Of a stretch of DNA of 64,000 nucleotides, positions 24,800-36,935 are shown piece by piece. The translations under genes and the position numbers were made by a program. The notes beneath the pieces are model-generated. The model was not told the origin of the DNA. It was given only the letters and a program-made list of their open reading frames with translations, and did no database searches. Every line of letters starts with the position of its first letter. Position 1 is the first letter of the stretch. Origin of the DNA: Tolypeutes matacus (Eukaryota; Chordata; Mammalia; Cingulata; Chlamyphoridae); the NCBI GenBank assembly GCA_026826555.1, contig JAKSZT010054396.1, forward strand, positions 13,740,226 to 13,804,225, in the 5' to 3' direction.

Positions 24800-25890
24800 A
24801 ACACTAAACTTTACAGCAAAAAAAAATCCCAAGGCTTGAAGAAACAGTTGAAATATACATTAAAAATCAGCTCAATCTTTTTTGGAACATATTCTGTTAA
24901 TAAGTAACAAACAAACAGGTAACATGATTCAGTGCCTCTGATGTGGTGGATGAAATAATCTAAAAGCAAAATAAAATGGTTCAAAAACTTTTACAAGAGT
25001 ATTAATAACAAGAATCTAGAAGTCACCTAAATAATCAACAAATAGTGTCATTTGCTTAGCCAGACCCCATAAAACTCTACTTTGCAGCCAATAAAAAATT
25101 GCAAGTATAAGGATTATGTTCTGTGTAAAAGGTTTGCCAAAAAAAAAATGCATCGGCTGATTACAATTCTAATGGAAAAACCAAAAGTTAAACTAAGTAA
25201 TTTATGTCAGTAGGTTCTTTAAAAGGTACTTATACATTCATAACTAAGAAGAAGAAAAAGTATTGGCCTGAAGCAGGCAAATATCCAACAGGAAAAATTT
25301 TAAAAAAGGTCACCCTACCGCTGTCCACTTTTTCTTCAACCACCAAGTAACCTCTTCCAAATCTGACTCTCTTGTTGACATCAAAGCAGGATGCCCCTGG
25401 GAGCAACACAGGGAAATCGGAGGCAGGAACAGCATTTTTAGCTGTGGGTCCTGCATCAGGATTTGGAGAACACCTGCTATTTTAAAACAAAACACCATTC
25501 ATCCTGGGAAGAGTTAGCTTAACAAACAGGTATGCAAACCTCCAAAACAGCTCTCCTGGGCTTTGAAGCAACAAAACCAGGACACACGGAAAGAGGAAAA
25601 AAAAAAAAAAAATGGGAGTAAGAGACCAGGATGATTTTTCAAAATTGACAGCTTCTAGAAGGGAATAGAGACAAAATTGAGACCCTTAGGCCTGTGGGTT
25701 CTGTTGTTTTGTTTTGTTTTCTCAGTATGTCAATAGTTTACTGTATGAGCAGTGTTGTAGACCCAAGGGTACACAAAGCTATGGTCCCTAACAAGTTAAG
25801 GGGAAAAAAAAGACACATAAGGAACAGTTAGTATATAAGAAAGCATTATATAATAGGCAATAAAGTACGAAAATGTAGTTCATTAGATAT
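24800..25890. other. No recognisable feature
   Basis: AT-rich intronic DNA with short A runs. Nothing assignable. Confidence 0.5.
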
Positions 25891-25909
25891 GATTGCTTTT
25901 TTTTTTTTT

Positions 25910-26092
25910 TTTTTTTTAAAGGAGGTACTGGGGATTGAGCCCAGGACATTGTACATTGCACATGGGAAGCTGGCAATCCCCAATGAGAGTTGGTTTTTTT
26001 CATTTGTTTTCTTTTCACGAAGTATTGGGTATAGAACCCAGGACCTCGTATGTGGAAGCAGGCACTCAACCACTTGAACTACATACACTCCC
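25910..26092 (-). mobile_element. Old dimeric DAS-like SINE, antisense
   Basis: Two head-like modules in reverse orientation (25925-25980 and 26025-26092) each contain a 'gcccaggac' or 'acccaggacc' B-box complement. A poly-T tract is at 25897-25917. It is diverged. Confidence 0.75.
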
Positions 26093-26102
26093 TGAGTTTG
26101 CT

Positions 26103-26287
26103 TTTTTTTTTTTTTTTAAAGATTTTATTTATTTATTCATTTATCCCCCCCTTGCTGCTTGCGCTCGCCGGGTCAGCCAACCATGCCGTGCGGGCGGGCC
26201 GCCCCCACCAGGAGGCCCCGGGAACCGAACCCGGGGCCTCCCATATGGTAAACGGGAGCCCCACTGATTGAGCCACAGCCGCTTCCC
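26103..26287 (-). mobile_element. Young DAS-type SINE, antisense
   Basis: Reverse complement of the young group, with poly-T first and the B box in reverse. TSD ctgagtttgc occurs at 26093-26102 and 26288-26297. It inserted next to an older SINE remnant. Confidence 0.95.
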
Positions 26288-26393
26288 CTGAGTTTGCTTT
26301 TAATATGTTTCTTACCTAATATAAACAAGATTTACAAAAGGATTTAGGGAAGGGAGAGTGCAAATATGAGCTGATATTTAAAAGGACAGAAGA

Positions 26394-26600
26394 GGGAAGC
26401 GGCTGTGGCTCAATCAGTAGGGCTCCCGTTTACCATATGGGAGGCCCCGGGTTCGGTTCCCAGGGCCTCCTGGTGAAGGCAAGCCCGCCTGCACGGCATG
26501 GTTAGCTGACCCAGCGAGCACAAGCAGCAAGGGGGGGATAAATGAATAAATAAATAAAATCTTAATTAAAAAAAAAAAAATTTGCAAAAAATAAAAAAAA
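26394..26600 (+). mobile_element. Young DAS-type SINE
   Basis: Full length with an extended, interrupted A tail. TSD taaaaggacagaaga lies at 26379-26393 and 26600-26614. Confidence 0.95.
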
Positions 26601-27026
26601 TAAAAGGACAGAAGACTTGGGATGGATTTTGTTCTTTGGGTATTTTTTTAAATTTATAATGAAAATTTTCAAACATACAAAAAAAAAAGGAAAGAGTGAA
26701 GCCCATAAACTAACCAACTAAATTCAATAATTGTGAACATTTTGCCCCATTTGCTTTATCCACATGTAATTATGTATACGTGTATATATGCTTTTTCATC
26801 TGAACACTTCAAAATTGTATTCATTACCCTTGAATAAGAACATTCTTCTAATTATAATACCAATATTATATCTTAAAAAATCAACAATAATTTTCTATTC
26901 AAATTTCTGCAATTTCCCAACAATGTATTTTACAGATGTTTCATTTTTAGATCCAGGATTCAATCAAGGATCATACATATTCTTTGGTTGGCATTTCTCA
27001 GACTTTTTCCCCCATGACATTGACTT

Positions 27027-27129
27027 TTTTTTTTTTTTTTTTTTTTTTTATCGGGAGGTCCCGGGGATCGAACTCGGGTCCCTCCATATGGCAGACGGAC
27101 GCCCAGCCATTTGAGCCACATCCGCCCCC
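27027..27129 (-). mobile_element. Monomeric DAS-type SINE, antisense
   Basis: A short form: poly-T (about 25 bases) then the reverse tRNA-like head with 'gggatcgaactcggg'. TSD gacattgactttt lies at 27016 and 27130. Confidence 0.92.
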
Positions 27130-27281
27130 GACATTGACTTTTTAAAGAGACCAAGTAAGGTGTCTTGAAGTAAGTTCCACATTCTATTTTGTCAGGCTGT
27201 TTCCTCCTAGAGTCATTTAACTTGTTCCTCTATCCCTGTACTTGCAGTAAACGGGAAGTTAGGTCTCAATATTTGATTAGA

Positions 27282-27471
27282 GGGAAGCGGCTGTGGCTCA
27301 ATCAGTAGGGCTCCCGTTTGCCATATGGGAGGCCCCGGGTTCGGTTCCCGGGGCCTCCTGGTGAGGGCGAGCCCGCCCGCACGGCGTGGTTGGCTGACCC
27401 AGCAAGCGCAAGCAGCAGGGGGGGGATGGATGGATGAATAAATAAAATCTTTAAAAAAAAAAAAAAAAAGA
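27282..27471 (+). mobile_element. Young DAS-type SINE
   Basis: Full length. TSD aatatttgattag at 27269-27281 and about 27473-27485. Its tail carries ggatggatggatg variants. Confidence 0.95.
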
Positions 27472-27487
27472 AATATTTGATTAGATA

Positions 27488-27681
27488 CAAGGGTTCTTAA
27501 CAAGTGGTCTATGAGCTTGAATTGAAATTCAAAAAAAAACATTATTCTTGTGGGGACATGTTGGTGCGGGTGTGATATATTTATTAAATAATACACAGTA
27601 TAGTGTGGACTTAGTAAGGGGTCCGTGGTTTTCACCTGACTGGCAAAGAGATTTGTGGAACAAAAAAGGTTAAGAACCCTG
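27488..27681. mobile_element. hAT-like non-autonomous DNA transposon, inverted relative
   Basis: Related to 34502-34700 in the opposite orientation: it shares 'cacagtatagtgtggacttagtaagggg' in reverse (two 14-base halves), and its ends are caagggttctta and taagaaccctg. TSD unclear. Confidence 0.7.
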
Positions 27682-27821
27682 GATCAGTCAAGCGAGATTT
27701 TTTTTTTAAGGATAGGCAGCATATACCATATCCAAATGAACATGGTTTATCAATATTTGCAACTTGTCATTAAGAACAAAAGTTAACATTCAGCATTTTG
27801 AGAAGTAAGAAATCAAAAGCA

Positions 27822-28010
27822 GGGAAGCGGCTGTGGCTCAATCAGTAGGGCTCCCGTTTATCATATGGGAGGCCCCAGGTTCGGTTCCCGGGGCCTCCTG
27901 GTGAAGGCAAGCCCGCCCGCACGGCGTGGTTAGCTGACCCAGCGAGCACAAGCAGCAAGGGGGGGATAAATGAATAAATAAATAAAATCTTAAAAAAAAA
28001 AAAAAAAAAA
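27822..28010 (+). mobile_element. Young DAS-type SINE
   Basis: Full length with an 18-base A tail. TSD aagaaatcaaaagc lies immediately on both sides. Confidence 0.95.
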
Positions 28011-28030
28011 GAAATCAAAAGCTAGCATCA

Positions 28031-28211
28031 TGGGAGAGCGGATGTGGCTAAAGCAACTGGACACCTGCCTCCCACATGGGAGGTGGTCTCAGGTTCAGTT
28101 CCAGTGCCTCCTGAGGAAGATGAGCAGACAGACAAGGGCGCCATCTTGGGGGCAAGGGGGGTGCACGGGGGGAGGGAAAGAATAAAAATTTAAAAAAAAA
28201 AAAAAAAAAAA
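28031..28211 (+). mobile_element. Older DAS-type SINE, 'gcagacag/gccatctt' form
   Basis: Head 'gagcggatgtggctaaagc' and a body with 'gagcagacagacaagg' and 'gcgccatcttggggg', then poly-A. TSD agctagcatcat / agctggcatcat. It sits only about 20 bases from the preceding SINE. Confidence 0.88.
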
Positions 28212-28279
28212 GAGCTGGCATCATTAACACTTCCTCTTTGGATAGTATTCCAGGGATCTTACAAAGTGCTTTCACATAA

Positions 28280-28420
28280 ATTACTGCAGATGATGCTGAC
28301 GCACCCTAATTCCCTTACAGGTTTGTTATATTCTCATCCCTACTTTACTAATGAGGAAAACAGAGGCTCAGTGAAATTAAGTGACATCACAAGGTCACAC
28401 AACTAAGACTTGAACCCACG
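28280..28420 (-). mobile_element. MIR SINE, antisense
   Basis: 'gaggctcagtgaaattaag', 'aaggtcacacaactaag' and 'cttgaacccacgtcc' follow MIR order in reverse. Confidence 0.75.
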
Positions 28421-28524
28421 TCCTTTAACAGAGCACAGAGTTGCTTAGAAAAGGCTACAGGAGATGAACTCTAAGCTGGCTCTTGAAAGATGCCACGCAT
28501 CTTATGTCCCTTATTCCACGTGCT

Positions 28525-28633
28525 GTGGAAGGGGAATGAATAAGTAAAATGTGGTATGTGCATATAATTGATTATTCTGCAGCCAAGAGAAATAATGAAC
28601 TAGATACGCATACACCATCAAGAATAGATCCCA
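28525..28633 (+). mobile_element. Old L1 fragment
   Basis: A short stretch closely resembles 31030-31115 ('gattattctgcagccaagag', 'atgaactagatac'). It is interrupted at 28634 by a young SINE. Confidence 0.65.
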
Positions 28634-28818
28634 GGGGAAGCGGCTGTGGCTCAATCAGTAGGGCTCCCGTTTACCATATGGGAGGCCCCGGGTCCGGTTC
28701 CCGGGGCCTCCTGGTGAAGGCAAGCCCGCCCGCACGGCGTGGTTAGCTGACCCAGCGAGCACAAGCAGCAAGGGGGGGATAAATGAATAAATAAATAAAA
28801 TCTTTAAAAAAAAAAAAA
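28634..28818 (+). mobile_element. Young DAS-type SINE
   Basis: Full length. TSD aagaatagatccca lies before and after. It interrupts an old L1 stub. Confidence 0.95.
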
Positions 28819-29784
28819 AAAGAATAGATCCCAAAAGCACACATTGTTAGATGCAAAGGAAATAACAGCACACAAACAGTCATGGTCCCTTGCCCTCACT
28901 GAAGTTAAAGGGTGGTGGCAGATAAAAACAAAAATTAAATCACGCAGGAAAATGGAGGACATTCCAGAGAAAGGAACCATTTGTGCAACAGCAGACAGAG
29001 ATAAGAAGCATACTGAGGGCAAGGGGAGGGGAGAGGAGTAGGTATGGACCTTAGCAGGTGAGTTGGGAAAAAGAAGAAAACCAAGTTGGATAGATAAAGC
29101 AGGGCGAATTATTACTATACTGAAGTATCTGCTTCCTTTCATTCAAAAATGCATAAATAAGCAAAAGCAGAATTTTGAAAGCGTTTATGTTCAAATACGA
29201 GCTCCACACATCTCCTTGCCGTGGGCTAAGTTGTCTTTATGAATCTCTGCCATTTCTATATCTGCTGCAATACCAGAGACCTTCTTCCTAAGGACACAGG
29301 CTTCAGCAGGCATTACTTTCCACCTCAAGATGTTCTCAAAAGACAGTACCCATATTAGGCATTACATCAATGGCCCAATAGAAGCAGCCAACTTTATGAC
29401 CACACAATCAGTGTAAAATCACTTCAAAAACTCCTAAAAACCATTATTACCAGTAAAGGTAATAAGAGATTCCAAAAGATCACATCAACCTGTCTGAACC
29501 TTTCTGTCCCCTTCCTCAAAGACCTTCGCACTCTAACAGATGTGTGATGTGGTTCCTTACAAACCTGGCAGAACTGCTGATACTATAAACTCTGTTCTGA
29601 ATGCCATAATTAAGTGTGTTTCATTACATAGAAACAGCTCAAAATCCAAAATCTGTGGATGCCACCAAGGCCAAGCAACGCACCCTCCTAAGATATTTGG
29701 GCACTTTATGGCCTTCAAAACACTCTTACATGTTATCTTGTTTAATCCTCACAGTACTCCAAAGTAGGGACTGTTCAATCAATC

Positions 29785-30180
29785 ATTTAATCAACAGATA
29801 TCTATTGAGTACCTACTGCATGCACACTGTTCTACATAGTGGGCAATGAACAAAGCAAAGGCCCTGTCCTCCTGAAGCTTACATTTTAGTGTGGGGGAGG
29901 ATTCAGACAACAAATACTTATATAACGCAACACCAAATAATGGCAAGTGCTACAAAGAGAAATAAGGCAGAATAATGTGGTAGAGCATGGCAGGGAGCAC
30001 TATACTAGAGTGGTCACAGATGGCCTCTGAGGAGAGACATTCGAGCAGCAGTCTGAAGGAAGTAAAGAGGCAAGTCAGGTGGATATTTGGAGAAGAGCAT
30101 TCCTGGCAGAATGGGGGGCAAACGCAAAGGCTCTGAGGTAGGAATGTGCCGCCGCAGAACAGCAGGGAGGACACTGTAGC
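29785..30180 (-). mobile_element. L2 element, antisense
   Basis: 'ctattgagtacctactgc', 'ctgtcctcctgaagcttac' and 'ggagaagagcattcctggc' are reverse L2 landmarks in the expected order. Confidence 0.75.
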
Positions 30181-30408
30181 TGGAGTGGATGAGTGAAGGC
30201 GACAGGGATAGAAAATGAAGGCTCTGATAAGGCCACGGTAAGGATTTTGGAAATCTTTATCCTCGTTTTCCAGATAAGGAAACGAAGAGTTAGGAAGTAC
30301 AAAGGACTTGCCTAAGAGTAAAGAAACCGTCAACTCTTGGGAAGTACCCTGCCTCTCTACTGAGATCTAAACAGGGTTCAGGGATCTCCTCATGAAAATT
30401 AAGTGTTT

Positions 30409-30836
30409 TTTTTTGGTTTTTTTTAAGATTTATTTATTTATTCCCTCCCCCCTTGTTGTTTTGCGCTCTCAGTTGACTCTCTGTGTGTTCTTCTGTGTCT
30501 GCTTGTCTTCTCTTTAGGTGGCACTGAGAACCGATCCTGGGACCTTCCAGAGTGGAGAGAGGTGCTCAATCTTTTGCACCACATCAGCTTCCTGGGCTGC
30601 TGCATCTCTTATTGTCTCTCTCCTGTGTCTCTTTTTGTTGAGTCATCTTGCTGCACCAGCTCTCCCTGCTGGCCAGCACTTCTGCATGGGCCAGCACTCC
30701 GCATGGGCCAGCTCTCTGCTTGGGCCAGCTCACCGTGTGGGCCAGCTTGCCTTTCACCAGGAGGGCCCAGGAATCAAACCTTGGACCTCCTATATGGTAG
30801 ACGGGAGCCCAATCACTAGAGCCACATCCGCTTCCC
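30409..30836 (-). mobile_element. Dimeric DAS-type SINE, antisense
   Basis: Two reverse head modules (30515-30590 and 30765-30836), with a 'gggccagc' internal tandem repeat at 30695-30750. TSD aagtgtttttt lies on both sides. Frames at 30518-30868 are by-products. Confidence 0.92.
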
Positions 30837-30892
30837 TAAAAGTGTTTTTTAAAAAACAGAGAGATTAAGTATGCACCTCATCTTGGAAGGAG

Positions 30893-31170
30893 GCAGGTGC
30901 CCTAAAACCCAGCAATCCCACTACAAGGATCTCTCACAAGGGTCCAAAAGAAGACGTGTATAACGATGATGGTAACAGCACTGTTTAAGGTGGCAAGGGG
31001 CTGGAAACAATGATGACATCTAAATCTAGGGGAATGAAAAAGTAAAATGTGGCACATATAACTGATTACTCTGCAGCCAAGAGTAATGAACTAGATACAC
31101 GTATAGCATCATGTATAGATCTGAAAAACATGGTGTTCAGTAAAAAAAGAAATTGACATATGATTTTGTG
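30893..31170 (+). mobile_element. Old L1 ORF2 end
   Basis: 'acccagcaatcccactac', 'ggctggaaacaatgatgacat' and 'gattactctgcagccaag' identify the sense-strand L1 ORF2 terminus. A related stub precedes the SINE at 28525-28633. Confidence 0.8.
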
Positions 31171-31189
31171 GTGGTCATTGCTCCTGTTC

Positions 31190-31545
31190 ATATATTCCTG
31201 GTTCTCTTCCTTCCAAGAAAATGGTAGGACTGTACTTTCCTGCCCATTCTGATGGTCATGACCACATGATTTGCTCTGGCCAAAGAAATGTGAGCAAAAG
31301 TGACAAGTGTCACTTCTAGGCAGAAACTTTTAAGAGCAAGAATGTGGATCACGTGATTCCTTTCTCATGTAAGCATTTTCAGAGATGTCTCCGTCGCCCT
31401 GGGTTCTCAAATGACTCCAATCTGCAGAGCCCACTGCTGACCTGTGATTAGGTTAAACTACTGAGTTTTTGTACTTGCTTGTTACCTCAACATAACCTAG
31501 TCTATCCTAACTAACGCAGATTTATAGCATAATACCATTTAGTAT
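31190..31545 (+). mobile_element. Old LTR-like repeat
   Basis: 'ggccaaagaaatgtgagc', 'gtgacaagtgtcacttctagg' and 'cataacctagtctatcctaac' belong to a familiar medium-reiteration mammalian repeat ending in a 'ctaactaac' motif. MaLR-type is likely but not certain. Confidence 0.5.
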
Positions 31546-31760
31546 CCTAACACAGAAACACACAACACTATTTCCCAAGAATACACATTTAATCGGCAGA
31601 ATTATAAGGCCTTATATTAAATATCCTAGAGTGGGTGAATGAGTACCTGTGAAAGGAAATGGTGGTGGCATAGGGAGTAAAGGAGGAAAGAAAAGAAAAA
31701 ATGAGAAGGTATAAAAAGACATTGTGCAAATATTAGAAATTTCATTATTTGCTACATACT

Positions 31761-32409
31761 TGTATTAGCCAAAAGGGGTGCTGATGCAAAGTACCAGAAA
31801 TCTGTTGGCTTTTATAAAGGGTATTTATTTGGGGTAAAAGCTTACAGTTACAAGGCTCTAAAGAGTCCAACTCAAGGTTTCTTCCTTACCAAACTCTATT
31901 GCCATGTATTGAAGCAAGATGGCAGGCAACGTCTGTGAGGGTTCAGCCTTCTTCTTCCTTCTCAAGCTCTGTGGGTCCTGCTTTTTCCGATCTCAGCTGT
32001 AGGTTGGCAAAAGGCTCATCTCTCTTCCCGGGGCTCCTTTCTATCTGGACTCAGCTGCTCTGTTCTCTTCACAAGGTCAGATGAAAACTATCAGATGAAT
32101 GGTTCATCTCTCTTCCCAGGGCCTCTGCCGTATCTATGGAGTTGTCTCTCTTCCTCTGTGTTCTTCTCTGTGTATCTACTTCTGTATTCTTGATTGAATG
32201 TCTGTTTATGTAGCCCACCAAGGGGGCGGGGACTCAACCCTGCACACCCTAATGACGTGGTCTAATCAAAGCCCTAATCTTGATTTAACCAAGCAAATGT
32301 AAAGCCTTTGGATTTAACACAAAGGGTATGATGCCCAGAGAAACAGACCAGTTTACAAACATAATCAATATCTCTTTTTGGAATTCATAAATAATATCAA
32401 ACTGCTACA
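31761..32409 (-). mobile_element. Solo LTR, ERVL/MaLR-like, antisense
   Basis: This 649-base block begins TGTATTAGCC and ends GCTACA, the TG...CA ends of an LTR. Flanking 5-mers are atact and gtact (4 of 5 match), as expected for an ERVL-type 5-base TSD. No internal retroviral genes are present. Confidence 0.7.
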
Positions 32410-32535
32410 GTACTATTCCAGGCACTACTTATAGAGTGAATTGAAAAAAATGCAGCCCTATGCTTACAGTTTATGGTGTACACCCTAGTAAATAATTATA
32501 GACCGTGATCAGCATCATTAAAAAAATCAGGTGCA

Positions 32536-32620
32536 GGGAGCGGATGTAGCTCAAGTGGTTGAGTGCCTGCTTCCCATGTACAAGGTCCCAGGTTCCATCC
32601 CTGGTATCTCCAAAAAAACA
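32536..32620 (+). mobile_element. Monomeric DAS-type SINE
   Basis: Head 'gcggatgtagctcaagtgg', B-box-like 'aggttccatccc', short A tail. TSD aaaaatcaggtg lies on both sides. Confidence 0.92.
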
Positions 32621-32654
32621 AAAAAAAAAATCAGGTGACATAAGTAAAAGGGAC

Positions 32655-32990
32655 CTACTTTAGGTAGTCTGTGAGCATCTCTGAGGAATCACGTTTAAGC
32701 AGAGGTAAAGATTGCTTCTTCACTAGCTAGGGAAGAGGAAGGAATGATTCATTCCAGGCAAAGGGAACAGTATATAAAAAGGCCAGGAGGGAGTAGAGAC
32801 GGATCACATGGAGAAGTGAAAGAAGACCAGTGTGGTGGAAGGAGAGAGGCAGGAAATGTGGTTAGAGGTGGGGGTGGGAGGACCACAGCAGGCAGATCAC
32901 TCAGGGTCTCATAGCCCACCATAAGGAGTTTGCATTTTAGTCTACCTGCAAAGGAACCACTAAAACATTTTAAGCAGGGAATATGATCTT
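32655..32990 (-). mobile_element. L2 element, antisense
   Basis: 'attccaggcaaagggaacag', 'aaaaggccaggagggag' and 'aaggagtttgcattttag' are reverse L2 text. Confidence 0.6.
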
Positions 32991-32994
32991 ATTT

Positions 32995-33675
32995 CCAGTT
33001 TATTTCATTCTATACTTAGGACTCCCAGCAATATACTCATATGTTTTTGCAAAACCTGCAGATGAAAAATATTTTTACGTTTTTCTTTAAGAACTCCCAA
33101 AACTTGCATAAACTTTAGGTCCTATATAACTCAGCCCTGTCCCTGAGTGGGGTAAATGCTAAGTTAAAGGTAAATGCCCAGGTGCCAGAGAACCACAGGG
33201 GGTAAGCAATCTTGCTAATTTGGTACCAAGAGCTCTTTACTGACAATGGCTTTTTTTTCCTTCTTCAGTTAATTTTATATGATAATGTTCAAAATTGTGC
33301 TCTAGTCAAATCAGAGAAATCATTAAAACAAAAAAGCTCTTTCTATCTTTAGCAGCCCAAGATAGGGGAAGCTTTGCTTGAGAAACACCCTTGAAGGTGA
33401 AAGATGAAGATGTAGGGACAGCTTTTTCTCCATTAGAGCCAAGAAATTGAAGGGGAACAGTTCCTATCTGTCTCAGGCAGCCTACACAAAGATGCTTCCT
33501 ATTGTAACAAAGCAATGAGTCATAGAGGTAGATGCAGATGGCATAGAAAACTAAGCTAGGGAGAGACTCATTTGTCCAGGAGCAAAAGCACCTTAACACA
33601 GGCAGGCAGGCAGGCATCACCATCAATAGAAATTACCTTTCAATTTTCTTCAGCCTTCTCAGCATGTACCCAGTA
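32995..33675. other. No recognisable feature
   Basis: The reverse frame at 33306-33626 (106 codons) shows no known domain and no splice or promoter context. Confidence 0.45.
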
Positions 33676-33679
33676 ACAA

Positions 33680-33910
33680 AGGCACCAGCAGCTAACATTT
33701 ACTGAGGATTTACTATGTATCAACTGCTTTACACGACTTTAATCTTCACAACCACCCTAAGTAGGTTCTTTAATTACCCCCATTTTGCAGATGAAAAAAC
33801 TAAACCCAAGCCTCAGAGAGGCTAAGAGACTTGTCCCAGGTCACAAAATCACAAGCAGCAGAGCCAAGCTTCAAATCCAGGTTAACTCAGAGTCCAGCCT
33901 CTTAATAACT
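33680..33910 (-). mobile_element. MIR SINE, antisense
   Basis: 'cccattttgcagatgaaaa', 'cagagaggctaagagactt' and 'caggtcacaaaatcacaag' give a nearly complete reverse MIR. Confidence 0.85.
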
Positions 33911-34501
33911 GTTTTCAGCCTCCCAGTCCAACCCAAATTTTTCTGCTGCCAACTCCAGGGTAGTTTCTTCTTATCCTCCCAGTACTGTTTTCTGTTTATA
34001 AAATTCCTCCCCTGTGCAAAAATATAGCTGTGGTGTCATAATTATCAGAACAGTTACTTCTACTTAGTACCCACCTCCAAATCAAATAGAATGATGAGCA
34101 GGCCACACATTCAGCCAGAATCCACTGTGGTCAAAATCTGTCCTGATAACAGTGAGGGTTACTGAGGAACCCTCTGCCCTTAAGAGACTTTTGGTTTTTA
34201 AGAGATCAAAATTCTGTACAATAAAACTGAATGAATGTTTACAAAGCAATCCACTGACCTGTACAAGTCAGTATCATATAAAACAGACACTACAGGGTTG
34301 AGGGGGCCTATCAAGGGGTCTGTTGGGAGCAGGTCTGAGGAATCTGGGTGAATTCGCACCACAGGTCCACCACCAGCCTTGTCGTCATCACAAGGATGGG
34401 CAGAGTCGCCAAGCCAGCAGGTCCCCAGGCTATTAAAATCTAGGGAGAGGAAAGACAGCTACATAAATCACCAAAGGGAGAAGGTTCAGGTCTCTCTACT
34501 C

Positions 34502-34700
34502 CAGGGGTTCTTAACCATTTTTGTTCCACAGACCCCTTACTAAGTCCACACTATACTGTGTATTATTTAATAAATATATCACACTCGTACCAACACATCC
34601 CCAGAAGAATAATGCTTTTTTAAATTTTCAATTCAAGCTCACGGACCCTCTGAAATCTTTCCACGGACACCTCCCGTGGACTCCTGGTTAAGAACCCCTG
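34502..34700. mobile_element. hAT-like non-autonomous DNA transposon
   Basis: Terminal inverted repeats caggggttcttaacc (left) and ggttaagaacccctg (right) bound a 199-base element. An 8-base TSD, ctctactc / ccctactc (7 of 8), matches hAT transposition. Confidence 0.8.
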
Positions 34701-35057
34701 CCCTACTCTATTCATTTTATCAGCTAGCTTCCTAAAGACTCCAGAGTGCAGGTAAAAGATAAGAACCTGATTTTCTCTGTTATTTTCTCTACCTAGCAGG
34801 TTCTCACTCTTTCACAAAATCTTGTCTCTTACCTAGGGCCCAGAAGAGTTGTGGGAGCTCAGAAGCCCCCATGAAACAGCCTCACCGTTATTTTATGGGG
34901 GGAAAAAAAAAGTACTGGTTTGTGAGCAACACTGGAAGCCCTAGAGCTGGAACACCTTGTGAGTGGTTTCCATAGCCATGGTGCTCATGTCAGGAGTTTA
35001 GGGTTTCTGGGCAAATAAGGAAAGCCCAGAGAGTCATTGATGAGGAGATGATTTGTT

Positions 35058-35083
35058 GAATGAGTGAATGAATGAATGAATAG
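35058..35083. repeat. (GAAT)n short repeat at the edge of the CpG island
   Basis: Five imperfect GAAT/GAGT units end exactly where base composition becomes CpG-rich. Confidence 0.8.
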
Positions 35084-35736
35084 TCAGATGGAGAAGAGGA
35101 AAGCCGCTGCCCTTCCGGGCAAAACAGTTCCCAGGAAAACGCGCAAGGACCAGAAGTCGCAAAAGTCAGCAAGGGAAACGGCGGCGGAGAGGTCTGTGCA
35201 CACACGCCGGCTCTGGCCAGGCAGCCCGCGCTTAGCCAAGTTCTCCCCGCCTACAGGTGCCAGGCATCAAGGTGGGGCTGCTGCTCGCCGGTCCCGACCC
35301 CACACTTCATACCCTAAGCCAGTCTCGGAGGCGCAGATGCGATCTGAATCCTTTCCTAGGCATTCACCCCCTTTTCCCCCGTTTCACGCCAGAATCCCAG
35401 AGAATCACATTTGGAAAACAGCCGGGGGGTGGGGGGCGGAGTGAACGAGCTTTAATTTTCTTGGGGGAAGGGGAGTGGTAAGTAGCCAGGAACGACAAAA
35501 AGGGTCGGGAAGAGGTGGGGGCGGTCGAGGCTCCCCGGTTCCATTGCCTGGTCTGAGTCAGGAGGACAATCAGTGCTTAGTCACCGATATCTCGGCGGTC
35601 GGGAGTTCCTCGCCCCCCGCCAGCCCGAGACGTACGTGACCAGCCCGACAGGAGCCCCGCGCGCCGCGCACCCTCGACTGGCGCTCCTGCTCCTGGAAGG
35701 GGGAGCCCCGGCCCCCGAGCTCGCCGCCCACCCCGT

Positions 35737-36300
<564 letters not shown>

Positions 36301-36330
36301 GCTGCGGCGTTTCTCCACGCCTCCACTCGG

Positions 36331-36400
36331 CTCCGCCCCAGTGCCCCGCCGACAGCCAATGTGAGAAAGCCTCGGCAGCAGATGACGCGGAAATACGTCA
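36331..36400 (-). promoter_or_regulatory. MAP2K1: MAP2K1 core/proximal promoter elements
   Basis: GC boxes lie at 36333-36339 and 36344-36350 and a CCAAT box at 36356-36360. A TGACG half site is at 36383-36387 and a CRE-like TACGTCA at 36394-36400. The order (GC boxes nearest the gene, then CCAAT, then CRE) and a location about 0.5 kb upstream of the ATG fit a TATA-less CpG-island promoter. Factor binding by Sp1/KLF, NF-Y and CREB/ATF is inferred from motif knowledge only. Confidence 0.65.
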
Positions 36401-36669
36401 GGAAGGCTGGGCGTTCAGCCCCGGAGGCGGGGTCCAGCGCGGGCTCCACGGCGCCCCCTGCTGCCGGGAGGCAAGCAGGTGGCCTTACAGGGAAAGAGGG
36501 TCGTGCGTCCTGGCTCCTGCAGCTAGCCGGGCCAGAGCTGAGCGGGATGGTGCTGCGCGGCCTCCTGTGCGGTGGCTGGAGCTCCTGGAGCCGAGTAACG
36601 TTGATGGAGATGGAATAACACAATAAAACAAAAACAAAATAAATAAGAGAAGGGACCCTTTCTCATGTG

Positions 36670-36935
36670 CAGAGGAGAGGCAGAATGGAGAAATAGAAAA
36701 CTTGTGAGACTTCTAGCAAACTGGCAAATATATATACTTTTATGGTAATATCCACTACTGATGAGAGTGCAGGGAGATGAGTACTCAGTGCTATGACTGT
36801 AAAATGGCACAACCTTTTTAGAGAGCAGATTGGAAATATTTTTTTTAAGTCTTAAAAGTCTCTTTTCATCCAGTAATTTCCGTTGTATGAAACTTAAAGG
36901 AATAACATGTGAATAAAGAGCTTAATAAACATTTT
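36670..36935 (+). mobile_element. Old L1 fragment just upstream of the MAP2K1 CpG island
   Basis: 'tgtaaaatggcacaaccttt' and 'tcatccagtaatttcc' resemble L1 ORF2 near its end. This is the first repeat met on leaving the island on the upstream side. Confidence 0.6.
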
